This document shows positions 13,804 to 23,400 of a DNA stretch of 36,482 nucleotides, piece after piece. Position numbers and translations under genes: made by a program. Numbering within the stretch: the stretch's first letter is position 1; each line of letters starts with the position of its first letter. The stretch comes from a virus. The notes beneath the pieces were generated by a model. The model saw only the letters and a list, made by a program, of their open reading frames with translations, made no database searches and was not told the origin of the DNA. The stretch spans positions 1 through 36,482 of IMG/VR virus record IMGVR_UViG_3300030101_003074. The stretch is one strand, 5' to 3'.

Positions 13804-16649
13804 TATACTCTCCTCCTCAATGCTGTGTTAAGTAGAGAGTCCTGTGGGAACAAAGCCTGTGCATTATCTGCCGTATCAGGTGAGACTGGTGCTGAAAATA
13901 CATCCTCCACTGATGCTAATCTTGTGGCATCATTTACTGGCTGTACATTATTAGCTACTCCTGTTTCTTGAGGAACTGTGGTGACTTGTTCTCTAATCTC
14001 AGGCTCTTGACTTTGTTCTGCGGGCACGGTCTCTGTAGCAATGTTCGTGTTAGGAATATCTTTAAAGCTGTCCATAAACTCCATAAGATCTTGATTCTTA
14101 CCTTTTTGAAACTCCATGAAACCTTCGCTCAAAGGAGAAAAGCTACCGACCGTTGTGTTAATTCTTCTCTGTATAGAATTAAAATCATTCTCTAAGTTTT
14201 CTTCTAAGTCAGGGTTTTCATTTAAAAGTTTTTCTAATGTCCTGGCCAACTCTAAATAATTTTTACGAATACCTTTTAGGTTCGTTGATTGTGTAGTTAT
14301 TGCATCTTTAATAGGGTTGATGCTAAACGGATTGGAAAATATCTTCGTGGCATACTTACCAAGAACCAAGAAAGTAACAGCATTTATTAAACCAACACTA
14401 CCAGATACTGCGGCCGCACCTGCAGCTGCTCCACCAGGGAATAAAAAGCCTCCTGATATGGCACGTAAAGTAGATTTAATACCACCTAACTGTGTTCGAC
14501 GAGCCAAGTAAGTTGATAAGTTAAAGTTTTTATTATTGAAAAATTGTTCAGAGGCATCTGCAAACTTTTTTAAATCCTCTGTGCCAATACCTAAGCCTGC
14601 TTTTTTTAAAGCCTCATCCATAGCAACAAGTTTATTTGCATCAAACTTCATGATTTGATCAAGACCTAAATTACTTTTGAAAGAGTTAACATTGAATTTC
14701 ATGTCAGCTAACTGACCAAAGAAGTCATCTGTTCTATCTTTTGCAGATCTCATAAAGCCCGGTGCTCCCTCAAAAGATTTTTGAAAAGCGTCTGCTATTC
14801 TTAATCTAACAGCGTCTTTAAATTTTTCAGGACCCATTAACTTATACATATTGTCGACAGAAGTTTTTGTTTCTAATCTAAATGCTTTCTTAAACAAGTC
14901 TTCAACATACTTACTCCCTTGTTGTTGAAACTCATTAAAGAATTGAAATTTTGTGATACCCTTAAAATGTTTACCATCAGGACCACCAAACAATACAGCA
15001 TATTTAGCATATGTATCATCAGCTAACTTAAGAGAGTTCATATACTCTCTCATGGCTGTGTTTGATTTACCTGTGATGCTTTTTAAAGAAGGCACAGGAG
15101 CTCCTAAAGACTTTTCTAGTTCTGTTAAAACTCCTTTTACTTTTTGTGAAATATCTTTTGCAGACGTTTTTAATTTAAAGTCAGGTTGCATGTAGTTATC
15201 AATCTGATTCATGTAACCATTTATTTTACCATAGTTCACGGTCCCTGTTTCAATAGCGTCTTTTTCTAATCCTTTTAAAAATTTGTAAACGCTCTCGTCT
15301 GCTTTATTGATAAACTTTCCAGCGTCATCCTTAGGTGCATTTTTAAATATTGATTTAGCAAGTTCTCTTGATTGATTACCTGCACCCTTGATGGAGAAGA
15401 CATCTCCTAAACTCTCAGCTAATCCTATTGCTTTGGTGTAGCTTTTATTGATATCGTTAACAGCGTTCTTAGTATACTTACTAACTGTAGTTGCCATGTC
15501 ATATCCCATGTCAGCAATCATGCTTTTCGGTGCAAGGCCACCACCATTCATAGCTGTAACTAATTGATCAAACCCAGGAATAACGTTCTTATCTACGTTC
15601 TTTAAATATTTTTCAACATTCTTCTCATAGGCTTTTCTAAACACAGTTCCAAAGAAAGGAGTTCTACCAATCGAGTTAGGTAGAGAATTAAAAATAAACA
15701 TGTTCGATACTTCAGAGCGACCTGGATCTATTCCTATGTTTCTCAATTGTTGATAAGCTTCTTTGTTTACACCAGTAGCTTTATTCAAACCAGCTTTGAA
15801 TATACCTAAAGCAGGTCTTGCTGCTAAAAAAGCGCCACCAAAAGCTAAATCAATTAAAGCTTCTCTTTTCAAATAATCTATTTGTTCGTCAACACTTGGT
15901 CTATAAATACCTTTTTGTTGTCCCATGAACTCACCATACTCGTTGTAAGTTGGTGTATACAAAACACCCTTACCATTTAAGTATGACAACAGTCCTTCAT
16001 AACCAGCTAAATTAGAAACATAAGCTGCAGTTCCACCAAGTAATCCTCCAAAAATAGCACCTAACGGTCCAGCTACAGCTCCAAGTCTAGCTCCTTTCAC
16101 AGTTCCCGCTATGCTAGAAAGAACAGACGAAGATAACTTCATCATTGGAAAAGGGTTAGGTCTGCCGTTTAAATAACCTGCTGTATCATTTATTTCATCA
16201 ATACTAGCTGTTTGAGGATACATCATTGAGTCTGTATATCCGTACTCAGCTTTCATTCTCTCCATGTCGTTAATAATTTGAGCTTGAGGCAATCCTTTTT
16301 TCAAACCATTCTCTGCCATTTGCACAAGAATAGATTGCATTTGATTGATAGGTATAGAAGCTCCTGTTTCTCTTGTGGTACCACCATAAGATTCTGCGGC
16401 TTGAGTCATGCCCAAGATTGTCGGTAGAGGAGCACCTGGTGGTAAATCAGGAGAGACTTGTGGTGTTTCATCCTCATCTTTTTTAACTTGATCGCCTTTT
16501 TGAAATCCTCTGACCTGATCAAAACCAGTGTCTGATATTTTAGCAACATCATCAAAAGTATAAGAAGGAAACACTTCAGGATTGTTATTTTGTTGCATGA
16601 ACTCCATTCGAGCTCTTAATAAATCAGGTAATTGTGTAAAAGTTTTCAT
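13803..16649 (-). CDS. Large presumed internal virion/ejection protein, 948 aa
   Basis: A long protein without recognised enzyme motifs. The first 170 residues are polar and disordered-looking (PDLPPGAPLPT). Residues about 174-216 are a glycine/alanine-rich hydrophobic segment (GAVAGPLGAIFGGLLGGTAA) with glycine-zipper spacing, and a second lies near 740-790 (GGAAAGAAAVSG, then VTFLVLGKYA). Between them are long helical, lysine-rich regions. Large size, membrane-inserting segments and lack of catalysis fit internal virion proteins that podoviruses eject to form a DNA conduit. No lytic transglycosylase motif was seen. Confidence 0.65.
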   Translation of the reverse strand: MKTFTQLPDLLRARMEFMQQNNNPEVFPSYTFDDVAKISDTGFDQVRGFQKGDQVKKDEDETPQVSPDLPPGAPLPTILGMTQAAESYGGTTRETGASIPINQMQSILVQMAENGLKKGLPQAQIINDMERMKAEYGYTDSMMYPQTASIDEINDTAGYLNGRPNPFPMMKLSSSVLSSIAGTVKGARLGAVAGPLGAIFGGLLGGTAAYVSNLAGYEGLLSYLNGKGVLYTPTYNEYGEFMGQQKGIYRPSVDEQIDYLKREALIDLAFGGAFLAARPALGIFKAGLNKATGVNKEAYQQLRNIGIDPGRSEVSNMFIFNSLPNSIGRTPFFGTVFRKAYEKNVEKYLKNVDKNVIPGFDQLVTAMNGGGLAPKSMIADMGYDMATTVSKYTKNAVNDINKSYTKAIGLAESLGDVFSIKGAGNQSRELAKSIFKNAPKDDAGKFINKADESVYKFLKGLEKDAIETGTVNYGKINGYMNQIDNYMQPDFKLKTSAKDISQKVKGVLTELEKSLGAPVPSLKSITGKSNTAMREYMNSLKLADDTYAKYAVLFGGPDGKHFKGITKFQFFNEFQQQGSKYVEDLFKKAFRLETKTSVDNMYKLMGPEKFKDAVRLRIADAFQKSFEGAPGFMRSAKDRTDDFFGQLADMKFNVNSFKSNLGLDQIMKFDANKLVAMDEALKKAGLGIGTEDLKKFADASEQFFNNKNFNLSTYLARRTQLGGIKSTLRAISGGFLFPGGAAAGAAAVSGSVGLINAVTFLVLGKYATKIFSNPFSINPIKDAITTQSTNLKGIRKNYLELARTLEKLLNENPDLEENLENDFNSIQRRINTTVGSFSPLSEGFMEFQKGKNQDLMEFMDSFKDIPNTNIATETVPAEQSQEPEIREQVTTVPQETGVANNVQPVNDATRLASVEDVFSAPVSPDTADNAQALFPQDSLLNTALRRRV

Positions 16650-16651
16650 CG

Positions 16652-19315
16652 TTAATTAGGTAATACAGCCCCTTCTACTGGATTTAAGTTTAAGTCTACA
16701 TCAACATCATAGAACTTCAACAAGTTAACAGGATCAGCAGCTGCGTTTGCCGCTGAAGAAGAGGACTCAATCTGTCCATCATATCTTATTTCAGGATTTG
16801 CATAATCATAAGAGGTAGTAGGTAGATAACCATCTGATTTATAATAATGTCTTTGAGCATATTGAGGTAAGAAGTTTTGATCAATCGTCTCATTATACTC
16901 TTGAATCAATTGATTTTTAAAACCTTTAACCCTTGATAGTAAAACTTGTGGAGAAGAGAACTGACCTGTTAAATCAAATTTACCAACAGAAGATTGAATT
17001 GTATCTTTCAATAATCGTTGTTCAGGTTGAATATATCTAGCAAAGTCAAAACCAAGAATAGTTGCATAAATATCAACAGCAGCGATAGTAGAAGGTATAA
17101 CAACTTCTTTACCTGCCAAATTTAGAGTAATAGATCTATCCGCTCCTGGAGCTGTAACAGAGTCAAAACTAGGAACAAATTTTCTTTGTGTTGGATCGTA
17201 GACCAAACCGAACTTCTCAGCTGTTTCATTTAAGTATTCAAACTTATCATCTGCTAATTCACCGATAGTTTCTCCACCGTCATAAGGAACGTTTTGTGTC
17301 GTGTTGACGTCAAAATATGTTCCTGAGTAACCTTTATTTCTGATCGTTCTAATGTCTTTTTCAAGACCATCACTCACGCCAGGTATTTGACCTATGATGT
17401 AACCAGCCTTGTCTTCAATTCTTAAATCATTGACAGAAAAACCTCCTGCTACATCAAGTTTGTCATTCAATTCAGCATTAAGATATCCTGCTAAAGTATC
17501 TTGATAAGATAAAAAGTCCTTGTTTCCAAAATAGTTTTGATCATTAAAAATACCTTTACCAGTAATAATCTGTTCAAGGTTCTGTAACGCAATCGCTTTT
17601 GACTCGTCGTCCAATTCAGGATCGTTGGCAATTTGATTGTACGCCATTTCAACTTCTTTTTGAGATATGTTTGGTAAACTTTTACCCGCCTCTTCGTACT
17701 GACCTTTCAGTTGATTCCATATAGTTCCGATTGTATAAACAGCGGCTTTAGGATTGTAAAAGAAACCGATCTCATTACCATCACCAAACATAGCCATTAC
17801 TTGATCTATCTTATTAACAGAACTTTTGATTCTACCTAATCTTGATTGATCCGTGTTCCATTTATCTCCTTCAGGGTTCATTAAACCAGCAAAATTGTAT
17901 GCCATTTCCCAAGGTGGAGTATCTAATACATTGTATCTTGGTTTCTCTACCACGACTGTTGATCCGTCTGGTTGTTCTATTTCAAACACGACGTTAGATT
18001 TTTTGTAACCAAGCAAGTCATTTGGATTATCTACTCGCATACCAATATTGGTATCCGCTATCTTTTGACCATAGGTAGGTGATTTTGGATCCATGTCGTA
18101 CTGTATTTCATATACGTAGTTATTATCTCCTATTTCACCGACGTTTTTAGCATGTACTTCGAGTAAACTATATTCCCTGTCTAATTGTCTTTGTTGTCTG
18201 TCTTCAACCATACCTGCGGCTGCTAAACCAAGCTCTCTATCTTCAGCTCTTCTTTTTTCTGCTAATGCAATCGCTGTATCTACAACAGGAGCTCCCGCTT
18301 GACCCAACACGTCTAAGAAACCAGTCAATCCTTTCTCATCTGTTCTACCGCTCATTAAGTTTGAACCTAGCTTCAATAAAAGCAAAGCGGCGTCAGTTGA
18401 ATTTTCAGGACCTGTAACCCTTTTTAATTCTTCTTTTAGTTTGTCAACCTCCATACCAAAGTTGAACTCTTCTTCTTTGTTCTGATTATCTTGTTTGTTT
18501 TGTTGTTCTGCCTCCATATTTGCAACAGAATTATCTCCTCCTGCTTGATAACCTGAACCAGGCTCTCTTAAAAACTGTTCTTGTCGAGCTCGTTCCGCCA
18601 TTACCTGTTCCATAACAGAAGCATCTCCACCAGTTTGCTCTATGTTTGCTTTTGTTTCAGCCTCAACCTGATCATCACTTTTAGGTTCATTTGCCTGAGC
18701 TAAAATAATTTCACTATCTAAAAAATCATTAGCATTAGCTAATCTCATCTCAGTTCCTGGAGGCGGTGTGTTTGGTAATTTTAAAAGACCTGCCTCTTTT
18801 AATTCTTCAGCGTCAACACCTAATGTATTTCTAAGATAACTCCCACCGCCTTTGGAGTAAATATCAGCTATTTTTGATAGTCTAACTTGAGTTCCTGGTG
18901 GGTAGTATGTGTTAAAAGTATTTGGAGTTATGTTATTTTCTATATTAACAGGTAAACCATAAGGATTGCTACCTGTTACAACTCTAGGTGTCGGAGCAAA
19001 CTCTGTTCTATCTGTTCCTAAAAAACCTGTACTTAATTCGTTGATTGCTCTTTTACCTAAGTCAAAATAAGGAGAGAAAAAATAGTTTTGAATGTTAGCT
19101 AAGTTTTCATAAGCAGCTCCAATACCTGTTGAAACAGTGTTGGCTAAATAGCCAGGTTGCAACCCTTTCTCCATCTCTTGACCAAAAGTTTGACCCATTT
19201 GAAACGGGAAGCTACCTTCAATAATTTGATTTATTGTGGATCCTGGTCCGCTTACATTACCACCAGGTTGAAACCCTTTGGCGAACATTTTTCTTTTGAG
19301 TATATCATTTGCCAT
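16652..19315 (-). CDS. Large presumed virion protein, 887 aa
   Basis: The ATG at 19315 is chosen because it follows the preceding stop by one base; an in-frame alternative at 19342 would overlap that gene. The protein begins MANDILKRKMFAKGFQPGG, a short basic leader often seen on marine phage internal proteins. It has a Q/E-rich stretch around 230-290 (AEQQNKQDNQNKEEEF) and long mixed helical and strand regions. No catalytic motif is visible. It lies between the 300-aa and 948-aa proteins in the late module, consistent with an internal core or tail component. Function is inferred from context. Confidence 0.65.
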   Translation of the reverse strand: MANDILKRKMFAKGFQPGGNVSGPGSTINQIIEGSFPFQMGQTFGQEMEKGLQPGYLANTVSTGIGAAYENLANIQNYFFSPYFDLGKRAINELSTGFLGTDRTEFAPTPRVVTGSNPYGLPVNIENNITPNTFNTYYPPGTQVRLSKIADIYSKGGGSYLRNTLGVDAEELKEAGLLKLPNTPPPGTEMRLANANDFLDSEIILAQANEPKSDDQVEAETKANIEQTGGDASVMEQVMAERARQEQFLREPGSGYQAGGDNSVANMEAEQQNKQDNQNKEEEFNFGMEVDKLKEELKRVTGPENSTDAALLLLKLGSNLMSGRTDEKGLTGFLDVLGQAGAPVVDTAIALAEKRRAEDRELGLAAAGMVEDRQQRQLDREYSLLEVHAKNVGEIGDNNYVYEIQYDMDPKSPTYGQKIADTNIGMRVDNPNDLLGYKKSNVVFEIEQPDGSTVVVEKPRYNVLDTPPWEMAYNFAGLMNPEGDKWNTDQSRLGRIKSSVNKIDQVMAMFGDGNEIGFFYNPKAAVYTIGTIWNQLKGQYEEAGKSLPNISQKEVEMAYNQIANDPELDDESKAIALQNLEQIITGKGIFNDQNYFGNKDFLSYQDTLAGYLNAELNDKLDVAGGFSVNDLRIEDKAGYIIGQIPGVSDGLEKDIRTIRNKGYSGTYFDVNTTQNVPYDGGETIGELADDKFEYLNETAEKFGLVYDPTQRKFVPSFDSVTAPGADRSITLNLAGKEVVIPSTIAAVDIYATILGFDFARYIQPEQRLLKDTIQSSVGKFDLTGQFSSPQVLLSRVKGFKNQLIQEYNETIDQNFLPQYAQRHYYKSDGYLPTTSYDYANPEIRYDGQIESSSSAANAAADPVNLLKFYDVDVDLNLNPVEGAVLPN

Positions 19316-19316
19316 A

Positions 19317-20219
19317 TCACAACTGTATTCCTGAGTTACCACCGAATAGTGAACCGATGCCCGCTAAGCTAACTCCAGCACCTAGTAACTGAGATAATGG
19401 TGAAGGAGATGGTTGAGTTGTAAATGTTTGTTGTCCTGAAGGCACACCCCGTAAGATGTCGGAAGCAAACTGTATTCTACCAAAAGGCTCTCTTTGAGCT
19501 TCTAATATGTTTTGACGTGCAACGTCTAACTGTGCCTGATCTTGTGCTTGTTGCATGCCACCAATGCCTAATAATTGTTGAATGTCGCCTTGCAATCCTG
19601 CTTGTGCGAACTGACCTAAACCTAATTGTTGTGCTCCCACACCACCCAATACACCAGCGGCTTGTAATTGCCTGGCCTGTTGAGCTTGTTGAGCAGCTAA
19701 TCCAGCTTGTTGTGCTTGTAAATAGTTTCTTGACTGATCTTCAAATATTCTTCTTGTTTTTATATCTTGTAAATTTCTAGCAAGTTCTGCTTGAACAACT
19801 CCCTCACGACCACCGCCAAAAGCTCCAGCCCCTACGGCTTGAGCGGCTGCTTGATTTTGTGCAATAGCAGCTTGTCTGTCCATCTCAGCTAAGGCTTGTT
19901 GTGTAACCTGTTGCTGGTAAGGATTCATAAATTGTGATGTGATGTTAGGGTCATACATTTGAGTTGCCCCTAAAGCAGTATTAGCTGCCATAACCTGTGT
20001 GTTAGCCGCAGACTGTAAGAAAGGTTGATAAGCACCCACGCCTGTGGTTGCTAAGTTAGCTGCTGTTTGTTGAGGCGCTGTAAATTGTGCTACCTGAGCA
20101 GACGGTACTGTCATAGCTGTATTAGAAACACCCTGAGGACCAAAGACAGATTCAAGAAGTTGTTCTGTTCTTTCCTCTATAAACTGAGGTTGTCTAATGA
20201 TTTGTTCTTGAACTGCCAT
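19317..20219 (-). CDS. Q/A-rich internal virion protein, 300 aa
   Basis: Composition is dominated by glutamine and alanine (AAQQAQQARQLQAAG, AANTQVMAANTALGA), with the words FMNPYQQQVTQQAL and GAGAFGGGREGV near residues 115-150. I know these from a family of marine phage virion proteins. The C-terminus has a hydrophobic glycine-rich segment (LLGAGVSLAGIGSLFGG). The start overlaps the upstream stop as TAATG. It is likely a helical core or ejection protein partnered with its two large neighbours. Confidence 0.7.
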   Translation of the reverse strand: MAVQEQIIRQPQFIEERTEQLLESVFGPQGVSNTAMTVPSAQVAQFTAPQQTAANLATTGVGAYQPFLQSAANTQVMAANTALGATQMYDPNITSQFMNPYQQQVTQQALAEMDRQAAIAQNQAAAQAVGAGAFGGGREGVVQAELARNLQDIKTRRIFEDQSRNYLQAQQAGLAAQQAQQARQLQAAGVLGGVGAQQLGLGQFAQAGLQGDIQQLLGIGGMQQAQDQAQLDVARQNILEAQREPFGRIQFASDILRGVPSGQQTFTTQPSPSPLSQLLGAGVSLAGIGSLFGGNSGIQL

Positions 20220-21439
20220 TACGCTCTACCTACCATGTTGCCTAATATACCTTGTTTTTGTGCGTCTTGTAAGCCATAAAAGAAAGAGCCACCCATCTCT
20301 TTGGCTTGATCTAAACTTGTTGCACCCATACCATAACCTATGTCAGCCACTGTATTTGCATTCACTACAAACTCACCGTCAGCTAATTTTGCATAGACAG
20401 TGTCCTTGTTCGGTGATCCACGGTCATCGGATATCGGACCTTCTCTCTCTAAAAATAAATCTCTTCTTGGACTGTTCTCTTTAAAACTACTTATACTACC
20501 ACCAATATTTGCAGATCTAATATCGGGCTTTCCCCTATACGTTCTGTCTATGTAGTCCTGATACGAATCTTTGTACGGATCCATTTCTCTTTCTTCCTCT
20601 TTCATTCGTTTATTTCTCATTTCTTCCATCATTTTATTTAAAAGAAAATCATCCATGAAATCTCTTTCTTCATCAGTCAACGGTCGTCTATTATTCTTGC
20701 CTTCTTTATAAAAAAGTTTGCCGTCTTTAGCGTTCATGATACCACCGTCTTTTACTGGGTAAGTATATGTTCCATCAGGGTTTAATATGGGGTTAACTAC
20801 GTTTGCTACTCCTGTTGCAAGTTGTCCTTGAGAACCTACTTCAGGTGATTTCGGTAACTCAATATCATCTTCATCCATGGCACCACTAGCGTAAGCTGCT
20901 ATAGCACCAGGAATAATGTAACCAGCGTTGTTTACAAAAAAGTCACTGACATCAAATTTGTTTGCTTGACTGTAATAATCGCCAACAGCTTTTTCTTTAA
21001 CATATTCTAATACCGCAGGATCAGTACTACCAGCTTTAGCTACTTCACCTTTTACATAATCATCAAGGGACATTTGAGCCGCACCAACCTTTGCTTTTGG
21101 AGCAGTAAGACCAGCCATTTTACCACCGATTGATTCAGCACCTCTTTGACCAAAAGGTTTTATGACATTACTAACTCCAGGTATTGTGCCTTCTCTAAAG
21201 AAATTACCTATACCTAAAAAATTACTATCTGGGTTTCTACCAAAATATGTTTGACCAGCATAACCTAAAGAACCTCCGATCAACGCATTTCTAAAAGAAT
21301 CATCCACATCTTTACCAGAAGCTAAAGAACCAATGCCTGAACCTATACCAGCACCTAATGGTCCAGCAACACTGTAACCAATGATACCGCCTACGGCAGG
21401 CAACGCCTCTTTAATACCTTTGATAAAGTTCTTTAACAT
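20219..21439 (-). CDS. Presumed internal virion protein with glycine-zipper segment, 406 aa
   Basis: GGAGTAAAA precedes the ATG. Residues about 15-45 form a glycine-rich hydrophobic segment (VGGIIGYSVAGPLGAGIGSG) that could insert in a membrane. A central charged region (MMEEMRNKRMKEEERE) follows. Near the C-terminus is LADGEFVVNANTV plus a glycine-containing helix (DIGYGMGATSLDQAKEMGG); this LxDGEFV word recurs in proteins of marine podovirus-like phages. Likely ejected or located inside the capsid. No enzyme motif. Confidence 0.65.
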   Translation of the reverse strand: MLKNFIKGIKEALPAVGGIIGYSVAGPLGAGIGSGIGSLASGKDVDDSFRNALIGGSLGYAGQTYFGRNPDSNFLGIGNFFREGTIPGVSNVIKPFGQRGAESIGGKMAGLTAPKAKVGAAQMSLDDYVKGEVAKAGSTDPAVLEYVKEKAVGDYYSQANKFDVSDFFVNNAGYIIPGAIAAYASGAMDEDDIELPKSPEVGSQGQLATGVANVVNPILNPDGTYTYPVKDGGIMNAKDGKLFYKEGKNNRRPLTDEERDFMDDFLLNKMMEEMRNKRMKEEEREMDPYKDSYQDYIDRTYRGKPDIRSANIGGSISSFKENSPRRDLFLEREGPISDDRGSPNKDTVYAKLADGEFVVNANTVADIGYGMGATSLDQAKEMGGSFFYGLQDAQKQGILGNMVGRA

Positions 21440-21441
21440 TT

Positions 21442-21693
21442 TTACTCCGGTAGTGTGTGTGCTCCAGCAAATACATTTGGAGCGGTTACATGAACATCTC
21501 TTCTTATATCTGCCTCTGTTGTTTCTGTTTCAGGATTGTCAATATCAGCCTGACATTCCTCATGTGAACTATATTCGTGACCTGTTTTAGTATTAGTTAC
21601 GGTAGTTTCTACCTTAGCACTATAAACAGGAATTTTTTCACCGTTGATCATGTCATAACGTAAGATCTTCGGCTCATCTACAATTTTAGCCAT
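21442..21693 (-). CDS. Small conserved phage protein, 83 aa
   Basis: An acidic, threonine-rich protein with a beta-rich look (KVETTVTNTKTGHEYSSHEE, then DNPETETTEADIRRDVHV). The segment EYSS.EE...D.DNP.T.T..DI.R.V is a pattern I have met in marine phage hypothetical proteins. It lies just upstream of the internal virion proteins and just downstream of the oxygenase block. Function unknown. Confidence 0.65.
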   Translation of the reverse strand: MAKIVDEPKILRYDMINGEKIPVYSAKVETTVTNTKTGHEYSSHEECQADIDNPETETTEADIRRDVHVTAPNVFAGAHTLPE

Positions 21694-21732
21694 ACTATAG
21701 TTTTATAGATCAAAAGCTATGAAATCAACAGT

Positions 21733-22317
21733 TTATACGTCAAAAACTAGATTACCTGACACGGTAATTCTGTACTCATCAGACGTATAAAAAGGGTATA
21801 CACAGTGTGCTAATTTAGCAGGAAAAAAAGCTATTTTACCCTCAAAACTCTTATCAGCTCGTATGGCTTCTGTTTCAACCTTACCCAAAGGATCTGTGTA
21901 GATAAAATTAAAACAACCCGCCTGACATTCATCCTTTTTCATGTGAGGAAATCTCTTTGCTTCTTCTTCAAACGTATAAGGCATCTTATGCCAAATAACA
22001 AAACTAAATAAACCAGAATGTTTATGCACAGGATTGAACTCATGTTTTTGTTGAAAGTTAACCCATAGGCTTAGAAACTTTAATTCTTTTTGAGACGACA
22101 ATGTTTCAACTGCATTTTTAAAATAAGAGAATTGCTTACTGTGCTCTTGAACACAAGCATTCATAAAGGGCATCAATATTGGCTTAGCTTCAGGTATGCT
22201 ATACTCTTGTTTTAAATTACCCGCCAAATTATGATTAAATCTTTCAAGAGATTTTTTGTGTATTTCTTTGTCAAGTTGATCGAGAATATCTTTTGGAACG
22301 TTTGTTATTACATACAT
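21733..22317 (-). CDS. Putative Fe(II)/2OG-type oxygenase, HxH variant
   Basis: 194 aa from the ATG at 22317, chosen because AAAGGA lies 8 bases upstream. The candidate metal triad is H98-x-H100 (FNPVHKHSG), H171 (AKLAHCVYPF) and a 2OG-anchoring R183 (EYRITVSGN). The pattern W.NFQ.K.EFNP.H.HSG...FVIWHK.PY belongs to a cyanophage/marine phage family of putative 2OG-Fe(II) oxygenases. HxH in place of HxD is unusual, and activity is not proven. It is the last gene of the first enzyme block before the virion genes. Confidence 0.7.
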   Translation of the reverse strand: MYVITNVPKDILDQLDKEIHKKSLERFNHNLAGNLKQEYSIPEAKPILMPFMNACVQEHSKQFSYFKNAVETLSSQKELKFLSLWVNFQQKHEFNPVHKHSGLFSFVIWHKMPYTFEEEAKRFPHMKKDECQAGCFNFIYTDPLGKVETEAIRADKSFEGKIAFFPAKLAHCVYPFYTSDEYRITVSGNLVFDV

Positions 22318-22928
22318 AGCCAAGTCCTTTCTTGTAATGTTTCGTGGTTCGGGTTCATTGGAAAGCTAATTGATAGTCTGTTATCTAATGATACCGCTTT
22401 GTGCCATACACCAGCAGGAGCATAAACACAGTCTCCTGGTTCTAAGGTTATGTCAAATTTGTCTTCTACTGTAAACTGAGTTTTTCCCTCTATTTGTATT
22501 ATTAGATTATGGGACTGATCAAAGTGCATACCAAATCCATCTTTTGTTGTTTGCATATTTTTTACAGAAAAAAATATGTGAGCGTCACAAGATATTTTGT
22601 TAACGTTTTCTAAAAAATGACAAATGTCATTTATCTTTTTGTTAACTCTAGAACAGTCAGTTAGATAACAAACATAGTTATCTATGTATCTTTGGACTCT
22701 CTGTGGTCCTATGATTGATTTATCGGTTTGCCATTCTGCTACCAGCTCAGGTCTTATTGGGCTAAGATCGCCTCCTATTACGTTAAATCTTTCGTAGTTT
22801 ATAAAAGGAGTATTGTTCAATAAGTCATACAAATCTGACCAACAAAAAATATCTTGAAAGGCGCCCTTATGATAAAAAGGTTGTAGCTCTTTTGTAACAG
22901 AACAAATTTGTTGTTGTAAATTATTCAT
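22308..22928 (-). CDS. JmjC/cupin-type Fe(II)/2OG oxygenase
   Basis: 206 aa. The C-terminal cupin core shows H135-x-D137 (GFGMHFDQSHN), IIQIEGKTQF, LEPGDCVYAPAGVWH with H176, and R184. This arrangement is typical of cupin-4/JmjC hydroxylases, which hydroxylate protein side chains such as Arg, His or Asn. The N-terminal 110 residues are helical. It overlaps the previous gene by 8 bases and the next by 10. Within this array it is the member most likely to act on a protein. Confidence 0.75.
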   Translation of the reverse strand: MNNLQQQICSVTKELQPFYHKGAFQDIFCWSDLYDLLNNTPFINYERFNVIGGDLSPIRPELVAEWQTDKSIIGPQRVQRYIDNYVCYLTDCSRVNKKINDICHFLENVNKISCDAHIFFSVKNMQTTKDGFGMHFDQSHNLIIQIEGKTQFTVEDKFDITLEPGDCVYAPAGVWHKAVSLDNRLSISFPMNPNHETLQERTWLCM

Positions 22929-23400
22929 TTGTTTTCAAAGCAATGGTAATTCTAAAAGATCCTTGTTTAATATTAGGTAAAGCTCTGTGAGATATGTTCG
23001 CTCTGAACTTTACAACTCTGTTGAATATGGGATACACTACTATTGAAGTATCATCTCCAATCTTAAATTCTGTCCCACCACCGTCTTCCATAGTCCAATT
23101 AGGATCAGGGTATATTAGATATGTCCAATCTCCATCATCAGCATGAAACGAACCATACTGTGTAAGGGACTGACCGTTGGCATAGCACCTTACAATTTTT
23201 TCTTTTATCTTTGGTTGAAAGTAAGATTGATAGTGAGGAGTGCTTTGATACCAAAACCTGTTTGGGTCATTGTCATTACCTGATAAGTTCTTGTACTCCC
23301 AGTGACCTAAGTAAATGTCTTTCCAAAAACTTGTAAGGTCATCCTCGTTAAATACATTATCGGCATACCAAACGTTAGTCACTAAAGATTTAAAGTTCAT
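22921..23400 (-). CDS. Fe(II)/2OG-dependent oxygenase
   Basis: 159 aa. Triad H86-x-D88 (YGSFHADDGDWTYLIY), H138 (RANISHRALP) and R150 (SFRITIALK), with the GGTEF word (109-112) that usually follows the HxD in prolyl-hydroxylase-like enzymes. The N-terminus begins NFKSLVTNVWYADNVF, a typical lid region. Start ATG overlaps the upstream stop as ATGA. The substrate is unknown; small size fits single-domain phage 2OG enzymes. Confidence 0.8.
   Translation of the reverse strand: MNFKSLVTNVWYADNVFNEDDLTSFWKDIYLGHWEYKNLSGNDNDPNRFWYQSTPHYQSYFQPKIKEKIVRCYANGQSLTQYGSFHADDGDWTYLIYPDPNWTMEDGGGTEFKIGDDTSIVVYPIFNRVVKFRANISHRALPNIKQGSFRITIALKTNE

Noticed and set aside
19424-19780. 118-codon plus-strand frame opposite the Q/A-rich virion protein
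   Set aside because: Arises from CAA/GCA-rich codons read in reverse; no start signal.
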